Below are positions 1 to 10,744 of a DNA stretch of 64,000 nucleotides, piece by piece. Where the stretch lies: NCBI GenBank assembly GCA_021502835.1, contig JAKFGP010000044.1, forward strand, positions 43,147 through 107,146, read 5' to 3'. How positions within the stretch are numbered: the first letter of the stretch is position 1; each line of letters opens with the position of its first letter. The notes beneath the pieces were generated by a model, which saw only the letters and a list, made by a program, of their open reading frames with translations, did not search any database and had not been told where the DNA came from. The stretch comes from Streptomyces thinghirensis (GTDB lineage Bacteria; Actinomycetota; Actinomycetia; Streptomycetales; Streptomycetaceae). A program made the translations under genes and the position numbers.

Positions 1-767
1 GCTGCATCGGCCAGGCGTCGGACTGCACGACGCCCGGGTTGCCGAACAGTTCCCGGCAGGCCTGCACCGTGGCGCTGAACGGGTTCCACTCGGCGATGTG
101 CCGGAGCCATGGGGTCATCTGGCTGGAGTCCACGAAGGCGTTCGAAACGAAGGTCACCGGGAACAGCCAGATGATGCCTCCCGAGGTCGCCGCCTCCGGG
201 GTTCGCACGGACAGGCCGATCAGCGCGCCGATCCAGGTGAAGGCGTATCCCAGGAGAAGCAGCAGGGCGAAGCCGGCCAGGATCTGTCCGAGGTTGGTCG
301 GCTCCGCGGAGCCGGTGCGCCAGCCGACGATCAGCGCGACGATCGCGAGGACGAGCAGCGTGATGGCCGTCTGCACGAGGTCGGCGACGGTGCGGCCGGT
401 CAGCACCGCGCCACGGGCCATCGGCAGGGAGCGGGAAACGGTCGACGAGGCCCTTCTGCATGTCGTCGGCGATGCCGGCCGCCGATCCCGCGGTGGCGAA
501 CGTGACGGTCTGCGCGAAGATGCCCGCCATCAGGAAGTCCTTGTAGACGTCCGGGTCGGTGGTGTTCCCGATCTTCATCGAGCCACCGAAGACGTACGTG
601 AACAGGACGACGAACATCACCGGCTGGATGACCCCGAAGAGGACCATCTCGGGAATCCTGGTCATCCGGATCAGGTTCCTGCGGGCGATGACCAGGGAGT
701 CCCGGACGGACTGGCCGAGGGGATTGGTGGGCGCCGCAGCCCGAGCGGCGTCGGTGGTGGCGCTCAC
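1..767 (-). CDS. ABC-2 type drug exporter permease, C-terminus cut by window edge
   Basis: Membrane subunit of a two-gene ABC exporter of the daunorubicin-resistance (DrrB) family. About 255 residues are visible. A cytosolic N-terminus (MSATTDAARAAA) leads into the family block RRNLIRMTRIPEMVLFGVIQ, then several hydrophobic spans and a C-terminal stretch with WNPFSATVQACRELFGNP. The GTG start overlaps the stop of the upstream ATPase gene (GTGA), so the two are translationally coupled. One extra base in a G run near 432 breaks the frame after 'GLVDRF'. The last residues lie beyond base 1. The exported substrate cannot be told from sequence. Confidence 0.85.
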   Translation of the reverse strand, partial: MSATTDAARAAAPTNPLGQSVRDSLVIARRNLIRMTRIPEMVLFGVIQPVMFVVLFTYVFGGSMKIGNTTDPDVYKDFLMAGIFAQTVTFATAGSAAGIADDMQKGLVDRFPLPADGPWRGADRPHRRRPRADGHHAARPRDRRADRRLAHRLRGADQPRTDPGRLRPAASPGIRLHLDRRADRPVRANPGGGDLGRHHLAVPGDLRFERLRGLQPDDPMAPAHRRVEPVQRHGAGLPGTVRQPGRRAVRRLADA

Positions 768-1788
768 TTGGCGTTCTCCTTCTTGGCCTTGTGGCCGGCG
801 TCCTTGTCCTCGCGGCCGGCGTCGGCCGCGAGGCCGTTCTCCCTTCACCTCGGCCACATGGCCGGTGAGAGAGAGGAAGACGTCGTCGAGGGTGGGGCGG
901 CGCAGGCCGATGTCGTCGATCTCGATACCGCGGGTGTCGAGTTCCCGGATGACCTCGGCGAGCAGCTTGGCGCCGCCGGTGACGGGGACGGTGAGCTTGC
1001 GGGTGTGCTCCTCGACGGTGGTCGAGCCCTTGCCGAACCCTCCGAGCACCTCGGCGGCCGTCGCCATGTGCTCGCGCTCGTGGACCACGACCTCGACGCG
1101 CTCTCCGCCGGTGCGGGCCTTGAGCTGGTCGGAGGTGCCGCGGGCGATGACGCGGCCGTGGTCGACGACCGCGATGTCGTGCGCGAGGTGGTCGCGCCTC
1201 CTCCAGGTACTGCGTGGTCAGCAGCAGGGTCGTCCCGCCGGCGACCAGCTGTTTGATGACCTCCACAGCTCCTGGCGGTTGCGCGGGTCGAGGCCGGTCG
1301 TCGGCTCGTCCATGAACATGACGGGCGGGGAGACGACCAGGGCGGCCGCCAGGTCGAGCCGGCGGCGCATGCCTCCCGAGTAGGTCTTCGTCGGGCGGTC
1401 GGCGGCGTCCGCGAGGTGGAACTGTTCGAGCAGCTCGCCGGCCCGGGCCTTCGCGGCCTTGGCCCTCATCTGGTAGAGCTGGCCGACCATCTGGAGGTTC
1501 TCCCGGCCGGTCAGATATTCGTCGACGGCCGCGAACTGGCCGGAGAGGCCGATCGACCGCCGTACCTCGTTGGGCTGTTTGAGCACGTCGATGCCCGCGA
1601 CGACCGCCTTGCCGCTGTCGGGTCGCAGCAGGGTCGTGAGGCAGCGGACGGCGGTCGTCTTGCCCGCGCCGTTCGGCCCGAGCAGGCCCAGGACCGTGCC
1701 TTCGGGGACGTCGAGGTCGACGCCGTCCAGAGCCCTTACGTCGCCGAAGGTTTTTCACCAGGCCTTCGGCATAGATGGCGCCTGGCAT
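764..1788 (-). CDS. ABC exporter ATP-binding protein (DrrA-like)
   Basis: ATPase partner of the permease just downstream, about 340 residues. Walker A GPNGAGKTT near residue 40, signature SGGMRRRLDLAAALV near 140, Walker B VMFMDEPTTGLDP near 160, and a C-terminal extension (family domain DUF4162 in DrrA proteins) ending in a Lys-rich tail (HKAKKENAK). The ATG start at 1788 is preceded by GGAG at suitable spacing. At least four indels (near 1752, 1262, 1200 and 838) split the frame, but every segment aligns as one DrrA-type protein. Likely efflux or self-resistance. No link to the distant polyketide cluster is shown. Confidence 0.87.
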
Positions 1789-1937
1789 ATGAGTCTCCAC
1801 GTCGTCGGGGATTCTTCGGAAAGCCTAGGTTTGTACGTTTCGCTCGGCGCAGCGAGCGAATTACGACACACCATAACGCGATGTATCGCGTCTCACAATG
1901 GAATTACTCGAACGAGTGACCCCAAGTCGATGACGGG

Positions 1938-3179
1938 TCAGCCGATGACGGGATAGCCCGCCTCCCGCAGCGCCCGGCCGACCTCGGCGCAGTGCTCCGG
2001 GCCCTTCGTCTCCAGGTGCAGTTCGACCTCCGCCTCCGTGGAGCCCGAGCCGCGGATCGGTCCGGACGTGGCTCACATCGAGGACGTTAGCGTCGACCAC
2101 GACAACTCCCCGAGAAGCGTGGCGAGGGCGCCGGGGACGGTCCGTCAGACGCAGCCGGACCGCCAGGTAGCGGCCCTGCGCGGCCATGCCGTGCCGCAGC
2201 ACTCCCTGCATCAGCACCGGGTCCACGTTGCCACCGGACAGCACCGCCACCACCGGTCCCTCGAAGGCCCCCGGCTCACTCAGCAACGCCGCCACCGGAG
2301 ACGCCCCGGCCGGCTCCACCACCAGCTTGGCCCGCTCCAGGCACAGCAGCAGCGCGGTGGACAGCTCGTCCTCGGAGACCGTACGGACCTCGTCCACCAG
2401 CTCGCCGACGATCCCGAACGGCACGTCACCGGGCCGCCCCCCACCTTGATGCCGTCGGCCATCGTCGCCGGATGCTCGACGGCCACCCGGGCGCCCCCGC
2501 CGCAAGTGACGGCGGATGCGCCGCCGCGCCCCCCCCCCCCGCCTGGACGCCCACGATCGCACGTCCGGCCGCAGCGCCTTCACCGCGACCGCGATCCCGG
2601 CCGCCAGCCCGCCCCCCGCCGATGCCGACCACGACGGTCCGCACCTCGGGGCACTGCTCCAGGATCTCCAGCCCGACCGTGCCCTGGCCCGCGATGACGT
2701 CCGGGTGGTCGAAGGGGTGAATGAACACCGCGCCGGTCCGCTCCGCGTACTCCTGCGCGGCGGCCAGCGTCTCGTCGACCACCTGACCTTGCAGCCGCAC
2801 CTCGGCGCCGTAGTCCCGGGTCGCGCTGATCTTCGGCAGCGGGGCGCCCTTCGGCATGAACACCGTCGAGGCGCACCCCGAGCGGTGACGACGCCCAGTG
2901 CCACACCCTGCGCGTGGTTGCCCGCGCTCGCCGCGACCACACCGGCGGCCCGCTGCTCGGGCAGCAGCCCGGCGATGCGGACGTAGGCGCACACGCAGCT
3001 TGAACGAGCCCGTCCGCTGGAGGTTCTCGCGCCGGGGTGCACCGGCGCGCCGACCAGCTGGGACAGGTGCGCCGCTGCCCTCCATCGCCGTCCTGCGCCA
3101 CACCCGAGAGCATCTTCTAGGCACCGCGCACGTCGTCGAGGGTGACGGGTCCGACAAGGGAGGCCGTGCTGTAGCTCAT
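1938..3179 (-). CDS. ilvA: Threonine ammonia-lyase (threonine dehydratase) with ACT domain
   Basis: PLP enzyme that deaminates threonine to 2-oxobutanoate and feeds isoleucine (and propionyl-CoA) synthesis. PLP lysine in LQRTGSFKLRGA near residue 55, substrate-site motif SAGNHAQGVA near 85, glycine-rich phosphate-binding loop VGIGGGGLAAG near 180, cofactor region VLSGGNVDPVLM near 310. A C-terminal ACT-type domain (LAVRLRLTDRPGALATLL...) ends in YPVIG. The start ATG follows GGAG. This is the most damaged gene of the window: at least seven indels, including a poly-C run near 2526-2540 that is too long to be natural coding sequence. Confidence 0.85.
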
Positions 3180-3320
3180 GTCTCCAGCATCGCGTTCACG
3201 GGCGTCCGGGACCGTTGTGACCAACCTCCGAGACCCGCTTTGCGCAGCGCCGGTACGCCTCGCCGCCCGGCCGCGTACCCTGTCCCCCAATTAGCAGCCC
3301 TCCACGGTGGAGCCCCGGCC

Positions 3321-3847
3321 ATGCCCACAGCACCTGAAATGTCGATGGACATGACGACCCGCCGGTGACACCGGTCTTCTCGGTAGAACGCTCCAGCACG
3401 AGGTGGCACTCTTCGCCCGTCGTGCCGAACAGACCCGGCTCGGCGGGGTCGGGCAGGTACGCAACTCCATGGACCGCGCCGCATACCTGCTGCTCAACCG
3501 CCTCGACAAGAGGGCCCGATGGGCGTCAAGGCGCTCGCCGCGAGCATGGGAATCGACTACCTCGACGGTCACCCGGCGGGTGGCACCGCTCGTCGACACC
3601 CGGACTCGTCAAGCGGACCTCGCACCCGAGGACGGGCGCGCGGTCGTGCTCCAGCTGTCCCCGCCGCGGCGTGTAGCGGCTGGAGAGGGTCCGGTCCTCC
3701 CGGCGTCAAGCTCATGGCCGAACTGACCCACGACTGGGCACGGAGGCGCGAGGCGTTCTGCGCGCTCCTCGCGCGCTTAACGGCGCCCTGTCCGCCCCGT
3801 ATAACCCCGTCGGGCGTGGCGGGCCCAGGTCGTCGTCGGCCTCCTGA
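3321..3847 (+). CDS. MarR-family transcriptional regulator
   Basis: Winged-helix regulator of about 175 residues, read across several frameshifts between 3365 and 3780. The recognisable core is RNSMDRAAYLLLNRLDKEGPMG, then KALAASMGIDSSTVTRQVAPL (helix-turn-helix), LVDTGLVKRTSHPEDGRAVVLQLS (wing) and a C-terminal dimerisation helix with MAELTHDWAPEEREAFCALL. This is the usual MarR order and length. It is divergent from the threonine dehydratase gene with 141 bp between starts. The MarR ligand and target genes cannot be inferred. Confidence 0.72.
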
Positions 3848-4002
3848 GCCACCCTCCACGCCATTCGCGGCGGTTTCCGCGCCGAACTCTTGACCGGCGG
3901 GCCACCCCTAGCCTGATATGAGACCCAGGGGTCGTCGTACGGAACTCAGGGTCGTCGCCCTCTGGGCGGGAGGCGCGGTGCGAGAACGGCAGGCATTCCA
4001 CA

Positions 4003-4482
4003 GTGCCCCGCCGGGCCCGGGAGTTCGAGGCGTTCGTCGCGGGCGCGGCAGGGCGGCTGCTGCATGCCGCCACCCTGCTCACGGCCGAGCCACCGGGCGA
4101 CAACCCACGCGCGCGGCGCCTGCTAGCCCTGTCCCCTCGCCCCACGTACGCCTGCCGGGACCCGGCTGCGGGGAGGACCCGTACGACCGGGCCCGCCCGA
4201 GTACCTGGCCACCGCTTCGCCCCGCGAGGCCTGGCACCGGTACGGCGGTGGCATCAGCCGAGCCCGCCGGCACGCCGCCGCCCCTGCGCGGACTCACCCC
4301 GCAGGAACGCCTGATCCTGGTGCTCCAGGCTCTACGGGGGCGTCGCCGAGGAACAGGCGGCCGCCCTGCTGGGCCTGCCGCGGAACGCGTACGGACGATC
4401 TGCGACCGTGCGACGGCCACCCTGCTGCACCCGCCCGCGCAACCGGCGCCGGTGGCGGCAGGCGAAGGCGGCGACGCCGTGA
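4003..4482 (+). CDS. Small SigE-like sigma factor or sigma-like protein
   Basis: About 159 residues. The N-terminus (RRAREFEAFVAGAAGRLLHAATLLTAE) resembles region 2 of actinobacterial SigE-family factors, and the C-terminal half (LTPQERLILVLRLYEGVAEEQAAALLGLPAERVRTICDRATATL) is a typical sigma-70 region 4 helix-turn-helix. The GTG start is chosen from homology to the family N-terminus. Its TGA overlaps the GTG of the next gene, the sigma/partner layout common in Streptomyces. Region 2 looks short and is interrupted by indels near 4120-4200, so promoter-melting ability is uncertain. Confidence 0.6.
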
Positions 4483-4829
4483 AGGGCGCGGCACTCGATA
4501 CGACGGCCGCCGGGACGACGGGCACGCGCGTCCAGCACGGGCACGCGCGCGTGGGGACCGGGGGGCGCCGGTGAACCGCCCCCCAGCGAGAGGCCGCCGC
4601 ACGGCGGATCATGGAGCAGTCGGCGCCCCGGGTGCCGCCCGAGCTGCACGCGGACGCGGTGCCGCGGCAGCCGATGCTGCGGCGCAGGACCGCCGCCCGC
4701 CGCCTGATGCTGGCTGGTGCTGTGCGCCGCCGCCGTGGTGTTCACGGTGTGGGCGCTGACCGTCCAACCCCTGGGTGGAGCCGCCGTCGGAGACGACCCC
4801 CACCCGTGACGGGCTGGGAGGGCTGGTGA
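4479..4829 (+). CDS. Small membrane protein coupled to the sigma-like gene
   Basis: Predicted protein of about 116 residues with a soluble N-terminal half (AAVRRIMEQSAPRVPPELH) and one membrane span near residues 85-105 (RRLMLVLLCAAVVFTVWALT) followed by a short tail (PSETTPT). The gene starts inside the stop of the sigma-like gene (GTGA overlap), suggesting co-translation and a possible anti-sigma or membrane-tethering role. That role is inference from position only; no zinc-binding anti-sigma motif (HxxxCxxC) is visible. At least one indel near 4700 is needed to join the halves. Confidence 0.5.
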
Positions 4830-4856
4830 GCCCACCCCGCTCGTCGGACTGTCGGA

Positions 4857-6005
4857 CTAGCCGAGGGCCTGCTGGAGGTCCCCGAGCAGGTCGTCGACGT
4901 TCTCGATACCGACCGACAGACGCACCAGGTCGGCGGGCACCTCCAGGGCCGAACCGGCGGCGGACGCGTGCGTCATCCGGCCGGGGTGCTCGATCAGCGA
5001 CTCCACACCGCCCAGGGACTCACCCAGCGTGAAGACCTTCGCGCGGTTGCAGACCTCGACCGCCGCCTCCTCGCCGCCCTCGACGCGGAACGACACCATG
5101 CCGCCGAACGCCTTCATCTGCTTGGCGGCGACCTCGTTGCCCGGGGTGCTCCGGCAGCCCCGGGTACAGGACGCTCGTCACGCGCGCGTGCCGGGACAGC
5201 ATCTCGGGCGACCTTGGTGGCGTTCTCGCTGTGCCGGTCCATGCGCACCGCGAGCGTCTTGGTGCCGCGCAGCACCAGCCAGGAGTCGAAGGGCCCGGCG
5301 ATGGCGCCCATGGCGTTCTGGTGGAACGCCAGCTCCTCCCAGCTCCCCGGTCGCCCACGATCAGCGCACCGCCGACGACGTCCGAGTGGCCGCCCATGTG
5401 CCTGGTAGGGGGTGCACGACGACGTCCGCACCGAGCGCCAGCGGCTGCTGGAGGTACGGCGTGGCGAAGGTGTTGTCGACGACGAGCCGGGCGCCGGCGT
5501 CCCGGGCGACCTGGGCCACGGCGGCGATGTCGGTGATGCCGAGCAGCGGGTTGGAGGGCGTCTCCACCCAGACGGCCTTGGTCTTCGGCGTCCAGCGCGG
5601 CCCGCACGGCGGCGGGGTCGCTCGAGTCGGCCACGGACCATTCCACGCCCCACCGGGTGGCGACCTTGGCGAAGAGCCGAGGTCGCCGTACGCGTCGTTG
5701 GGGATCACCACGTGGTCGCCGGGACGCAGCAGCGTACGCAACAGGCAGTCCTCGGCCGCCAGTCGGACGCGAACGCGAGGCCGCGACGGCCGCCCCAGGG
5801 CGGCGAGGTTGTCCTCCAGGGCCGTACGGGTCGGGTTCGCGCTGCGGCTGTACCTCCGTATCCGCCGCGCAGCCCGCCGACGCCGTCCTGCTGGTAGGTC
5901 GACACCTGATAGATCGGCGGGACGACCGCACCCGTCTGGGGATCGGCGGTGTTGCCCGCGTGAATCGCGGGCGTCTCGAAGTGCTGACTGATGCCTGTCG
6001 CTCAT
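4857..6005 (-). CDS. metB: Cystathionine gamma-synthase
   Basis: PLP-dependent trans-sulfuration enzyme of the Cys/Met metabolism family, about 380 residues. The N-terminus reads MSDRHQHFETRAIHAGNT. Family blocks present: [86 protein letters not shown] and a C-terminal [14 protein letters not shown]. At least six indels split the frame. In the block that should read SLTKYMGGHS the consensus shows an arginine-type codon (AGG) at the PLP lysine, adjacent to a deletion at about 5405. I regard that as a likely base error in this noisy gene. Flanking genes give no operon. Confidence 0.86.
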
Positions 6006-6101
6006 GGGCACCGAGGGTAGCGGCGCGGACGACTCCGCGCGTTTTCCACAGGGCGGGGGACAGGTTGGCCAATTGTCGGCGCGGTCTGGTTCGCTTGAGA
6101 C

Positions 6102-7247
6102 ATGGAGATTCTCTGGGTCCTGATGGCACTGGCCATGCTGGCTGTGGTGCTGCTCCCCGTTCTGCGGCGCCGACGGAGCGCGGGTCGGTCTGGTACCCGC
6201 CGGCCACCCGGACGCGGCGGACCCCCGCGAACTACGGCTTCGCGCGCGAGGAGGAGCTGGACATCCGCATGCGGGCCCCGACCAGGACCTGCTGGACGTC
6301 CTGGACCTGGTGCAGCGCACGCAGGACTACCGGGGCGCGCAGCAGCTCCTCGCCGGTACGGAGGCGGAGGGTGAGCGGCGCTGGCAGCGGGTGCGGGCCT
6401 TCTGCGGGCGCCGCGTCGCTGGAGCTGCGGCAGCGGCCCGGTGGCGTCGGCGAGACGCCGGGCGGGCAGTGGCTGCGGGTGTGGCGGGCCGAGGCCCCAA
6501 GGACGCGGGCGGCGCGGCGGTGCACGCCGAGTTCCTGATGCAGCAGGCGTGGCGGACGGCGACGCCGGGCACGGACGACTTCCGGATCATCATGGAGGAG
6601 GCGAAGGCGGCCTGCGGTGAGGCGGCGCTGCTCGCCCCCGGCGACCCGATCCCGTACATCGTCGAGCTCTCGGTCGCCCGCGGGCTCGCCTACCCGCGCC
6701 GAGGACTTCGAGCAGCTCTGGCTGAAGATCCTCGACCGCGCCCCGGACCATGGGCGCGCACCTGGCCGCCCTGCACTACTGGTGCGAGAAGTGGCACGGC
6801 TCCCGCGACCTGGCGTACTCCTTCGCGGAGGCGGCGGCGGCCCGCGCCCCGAAGGGCTCGCTCCTCGCGGCGATGCCGCTCTTCGCGGTCTTCGAGCATC
6901 TCCCCGAGGTCAACCTGGTCAGGGGCTTCTATCAGAGCGAGGTCGTCACCAAGGCGGTCCACGGCGCCCTGCACGCGGTCCACTCGGCCCGCCCGGACGA
7001 CCCGATGCAGGCGCGTCCGCCATCTGCTCGTCTTCTTCCTGGTCCGCGGCGAGCGCTGGGCCGGGCGATGAACCAGCTGATACTCATCGGACGGCCACGT
7101 CGGTGCCCTGCCCTGGACCCTCTCCCCGACCCGGCGGCGGAGTTCGCGGTCTACCGCGCGCTGGCGGTCGCGGGCTACAGAGGCGAACGGCGGCAGCCGG
7201 CGACACTCCCCACTGACGGTTCCGCGACGGGCGGCCCGGCGCGGTAG
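6102..7247 (+). CDS. Uncharacterised membrane-anchored protein with tetratricopeptide-like C-terminal region
   Basis: About 380 residues after correcting some six frameshifts. An N-terminal membrane span (MEILWVLMALAMLAVVLLPVL followed by RRRR) precedes a long soluble domain rich in Ala, Leu and Trp: VQRTQDYRGAQQLLAGTEAEG, AAVHAEFLMQQAWRTATPG, IPYIVELSVARGLAYPR, HLAALHYWCEKWHGS, NLVRGFYQSEVVTKAVHGAL, HLLVFFLVRGERWAEAMNQL. The helix-pair pattern suggests a superhelical TPR-like fold. I do not recognise a named family and give no function. It ends convergent with msrA, with a hairpin between them. Confidence 0.65.
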
Positions 7248-7264
7248 ACGCCGACCGGGCCGCC
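7230..7264. terminator. Bidirectional hairpin between convergent genes
   Basis: Ten-base perfect inverted repeat (GGCGGCCCGG at 7230-7239 and CCGGGCCGCC at 7255-7264) with a 15-base loop. It lies where the membrane-protein gene and msrA converge, although the left arm overlaps the last codons of the former. Confidence 0.5.
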
Positions 7265-7282
7265 TCCCGGTGCGGGTACGAA

Positions 7283-7795
7283 TCAGCCCTCGGCGCGTGC
7301 GGGCAGCCGCCATCCCGGGCGCGGGAAGTGGCAGGTGTAGCCCTCCGGGTAACGCTGCAGGTAGTCCTGGTGCTCGGGCTCGGCCTCCCAGAAGGGGCCG
7401 ACCGGCTCCACCTCGGTGACGACCTTGCCCGGCCACAGCCCGGAGGCGTCCACGTCCGCGATCGTGTCCTCGGCGATCCGCTTCTGCTCGTCGTCCACGT
7501 AGTAGATCGCCGAGCGGTAGCTGAGGCCGATGTCGTTGCCCTGGCGGTTCTTGGTGCTCGGGTCGTGGATCTGGAAGAAGAACTCAGCAGCGCGCGGAAG
7601 TCGGTCTTTCGGGGTCGAAGAGGGATCTCAATGGCCTCCGGCGTGCATTGCCGTGGTTGCGATACGTCGCGTTCGGCACGTCTCCCCGGTGTATCCCCAC
7701 CCGGGTCGCCGTCACCCCCGGCGGGCGGCGGATCAGCTCCTCCATCCCCAGAAGCACCCACCCGCAAGCACGGCCCTCTGCGTCTGCGCAGCCAT
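7283..7795 (-). CDS. msrA: Peptide-methionine (S)-S-oxide reductase
   Basis: Repairs oxidised methionine in proteins. About 170 residues: the N-terminal catalytic motif GGCFWGMEELIR carries the nucleophilic cysteine, followed by [53 protein letters not shown] and a C-terminal [20 protein letters not shown] block that holds the family's substrate-binding aromatic and acidic residues. The start ATG at 7795 gives [17 protein letters not shown]. Indels near 7590, 7615, 7640, 7690 and 7755 split the frame. Confidence 0.88.
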
Positions 7796-7980
7796 CGCGG
7801 CCCTCCACAATCTGTCGGTTCCCGGTCACTCGGGCTACTCGGCTCGCACACCACCTCCCGGCATCCCCGGCTTTTACCTTCTCAACGCGCGAGGTCCCCG
7901 GCGATTCCATGCCCGCCCGACCGCCCGCCCGGACGAAAACCGGTGGCCACCGGGGTCCGCCGGCTCCACGCCTGTACGTC

Positions 7981-8592
7981 ATGGAGAGAACAGCGAGGCG
8001 AGATCCGGGCAGCCCTACGGCATCCACCGCATCACCGTCTACCAGGCGTACTCCCCGGAGATCGGCCTTCCCGCCGTCCGCGGGGGCCGCTTCCCGCGCG
8101 GCGTGGAAGCGCGACGGGAATGACGTGGATCAAGCCGTCGTTCCGGTGGATGATGTACCGCTGCGGCTGGGCCACGAAAGTGGATCAGGAGACCGTGCTG
8201 GCCGTCGAGATCACTCGGCGTGACGGCTTCGAGTCGGCGCTGCGCGGCGCGTGCCTTTCGAGCGCTACGTTCCCGGGGTGCACCCCGACCGTGCCACCTG
8301 GCGGCGGCAGTTGAAGCGCACTTCGACCCGGATCCAGGCTGGGATCCCCGAGCGGGACCTGCGCCTGCAACCGCTGCCGTACCGCTCCCTGCAACTCGGC
8401 CTCTCCGGCGGGAGGCCGCACGGCTGTGCGCCGACGAATGGACGGTCGGCATCCCGCGACGTGACCCCGCTCGCCCACGAGATACACGCGCTCGTGCGGG
8501 ACGGCACGCCCTCGGCCCGGCGAGCCGTCTGCTGCCCCGCGAGGGAGCCCTATCCTGCCGCGCCCGGACTGCTCACCCACCTGCGACCGTGA
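7981..8592 (+). CDS. DUF4291-family protein
   Basis: About 200 residues matching the actinobacterial DUF4291 pattern as I know it: [16 protein letters not shown], then [79 protein letters not shown] and [12 protein letters not shown]. The conserved WIKPSF..MMYR..W block is highly diagnostic. The function of the family is not established. The exact start is uncertain because an extra C near 8020 changes the frame just after the N-terminus, and there are further indels near 8110, 8220, 8250 and 8340. It sits between divergent msrA and a TetR gene. Confidence 0.72.
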
Positions 8593-8776
8593 GGGGGCGA
8601 CCCCCGGTCCGGTACCCACCGGGCCAGAAGGCTTTCCAGAGCACTCACGGCGGGAGCTCCAACCAGGACGGCGTCCACTGGTGGACGGAGGTCGGAGGGA
8701 GGACGACCCCGACCCCGAGTTCCACGTACCCACACACGCCTCTACGCCGACCGGCGGCGCCGGCGGCGCGGACTTA

Positions 8777-9512
8777 TCATCCTCGCCACGCCCGCCGAAC
8801 GCGACCGGTTGCAGCAGCGGCAACGCAGCGACTGGCTCTCGGACCGCTCCGGTCCGGCCTGTGACGGCGCCGGTGCCCACGGCCGCGCCGGTCCAGTCCG
8901 GTCGGCGCAGCCCCGCGATGAGGTGGGCGACTGAGGCGTCCGGGCGTCGTAAGCGCGGGTCGTTCTCCGCGCCGATGCCGAGGAGTTGCCGACGCCGCGC
9001 CATGAGTTCCAGGGCGGACAGGTCCGGACCCGGATCTCGCCCGGAGGCGGTCGCGGCGTCGAGGAGGCGGGTGCACACGGGCACGAGGCGGTCGGGGAAG
9101 TACGCGTGCGGCGTCTCGAAGCCGGCGTTGTCGGACTGCGGTACGGCGGCGAGTCCGTTAGCTTGGTGACCAGGAAGTCGACGAGGAGGTCGATCCACCG
9201 ACCGAGTGCGGCGGCGTACGAGGTCCGGGCCGCTCGCCAGCAAGGGCCGAGGCCGGCCTCGGCGCAGAGCCTCCACCTGGTGCCGGTAGACGCCGATGAT
9301 GAGGTCCGCCCGCGTCGGGAGTGGCCGGTAGAATCGGTGGCCGTTCCGACGCCCGCCTCCCCGGCCGCGATGTCGCGGACCGCCCCGCCTCCACCCCGGA
9401 CCTCCACGAAGACCGCGGCGGCCGCGTCCAGAAGGGTCTCCTGGTTGCGCCGGGCGTCCGCCCGTTTGGGGCGGCTGGTGTGCGCCCTGCGGCCTTCGTC
9501 GGCGTCCGCCAT
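8777..9512 (-). CDS. TetR-family transcriptional repressor
   Basis: About 245 residues. N-terminal DNA-binding domain: RADARRNQETLLDAAAAVFVE, then GGAVRDIAAGEAGVGTATFYRHFPTRADLI (the helix-turn-helix plus the TetR signature FYRHFPTR), then a helical ligand domain (YAALGRWIDLLVDFLVTKL...FPDRLVPVCTRLLDAA). The ATG at 9512 is preceded by GGAGGGG. It is divergent from the aldo/keto reductase at 9678, so that gene is the likely target. Indels near 9170, 9230 and 9340 break the frame. The C-terminal ~50 residues are low-complexity Arg/Ala and less certain. Confidence 0.78.
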
Positions 9513-9677
9513 CGCGTCGTTCCCCTCCAAAAACCGGCGTTGCTAAACGGGACACCGTTCACGTATCGTCAAACGGGACGGCGTTCCGGTTGCCATGATG
9601 CCAGAGGCCGGAGCCGTCGTGCCACGCCGTGCGCCCGCGCGCACCGCGTCCCCTTCCCTCGACGGAGGAACACGATC

Positions 9678-10704
9678 ATGCAATACCGCACCTTGGGCCG
9701 CACCGGCGTCCAGGTCAGTTCTCTCGCGCTCGGCGCCATGAACTTCGGCAGCATCGGGCGCACCACTCAGGACGAGGCCACCGCCATAGCGAGTCGACGC
9801 CGCCCTGGAGGGCGGGGTCAACGTCATCGACACCGCCGACATGTACGGCCAGGGCGAGTCGGAGGAGATGGTCGGCAAGGCCATCGCCGGCCGCCGCGAC
9901 GACATCGTGCTGGCCACGAAGGCGAGCATGCCCATGGGCGAGGAGCGCAACCACCGGGGCGCCTCGCGCCGCTGGCTGGTCACCGAGCTGGACAACAGCC
10001 TGCGCCGCCTCGGCGTCGACCACGTCGACCTCTACCAGATCCACCGGTGGGACCCGGCCACCAGCGACGAGGGACACTGTCGGCCCTGACCGACCTCCAG
10101 CGCGCGGGGAAGATCCGCTACTTCGGCTCCTCGACCTTCCCCGCCTACCGCATCGTCCAGGCCCAGTGGGCCGCCCGCGAGCACCGCCCTGAGCCGGGTA
10201 CGTCACCGAGCAGCCCAGCTTACTCCGTCCTGCAGCGCGGGATCGAGAGCCACGTGCTGCCCGTGGCCGAGGAGTACGGGCTCGGCGTGCTGGTGTGGAG
10301 CCCGCTGGCGTCGGGATGGCTGTCGGGGGCGGTGCGGGCGGGCCGGGAGATCGCCACCCACCGGTCGGCCTTCATGCCGGAGCGTTTCGACACCTCGCTG
10401 CCGGCCAACCGGGCCCGGCTCGACGCCGTCGAGCGGCTGGCCACGGTTGCCGACGAGGCCGGCCTGACCATGGTCCAGCTCGCGCTCGGATTCGTGACCG
10501 CGCACCCCGCCGTGACCAGCGCGCTCATCGGCCCCCCGCACCCTGGATCACCTGCACGCGCAGCTCGCCGCCGCCGACACCGTGCTGTCCGCCGATGTCC
10601 TCGACGCCGTCGACGCGATCGTGGCCCCCGGGACCGACCTGTCGGCGCAGGAGAAGTTCGACACCCCGCCCGCGCTGCTGGACGCGTCGCTGCGGCGCCG
10701 CTGA
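9678..10704 (+). CDS. Aldo/keto reductase
   Basis: NAD(P)H-dependent oxidoreductase, about 342 residues, TIM-barrel fold. It opens with the family signature MQYRTLGRTGVQVSSLALGAMNFG. The catalytic tetrad is visible: Asp in VIDTADMYG, Tyr of the same block, Lys in VLATKASMPMG, His in VDLYQIHRWD. The cofactor-binding C-terminal block (PAVTSALIGPRTLDHLHAQLAA) is also present. RBS GGAGGA precedes the ATG. The divergent TetR gene probably controls it. Frame breaks near 9790, 10070, 10185 and 10545 are single-base indels. The physiological substrate is unknown. Confidence 0.88.
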
Positions 10705-10744
10705 CGAGCACGCCGGGCGGCGCCGGGGTCACGAGCGGCGCGCG

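Noticed and set aside
1938..3179. ilvA as a decayed pseudogene
   Set aside because: All motifs are present in order. Damage is only single-base indels of the kind found in essential genes of the window.
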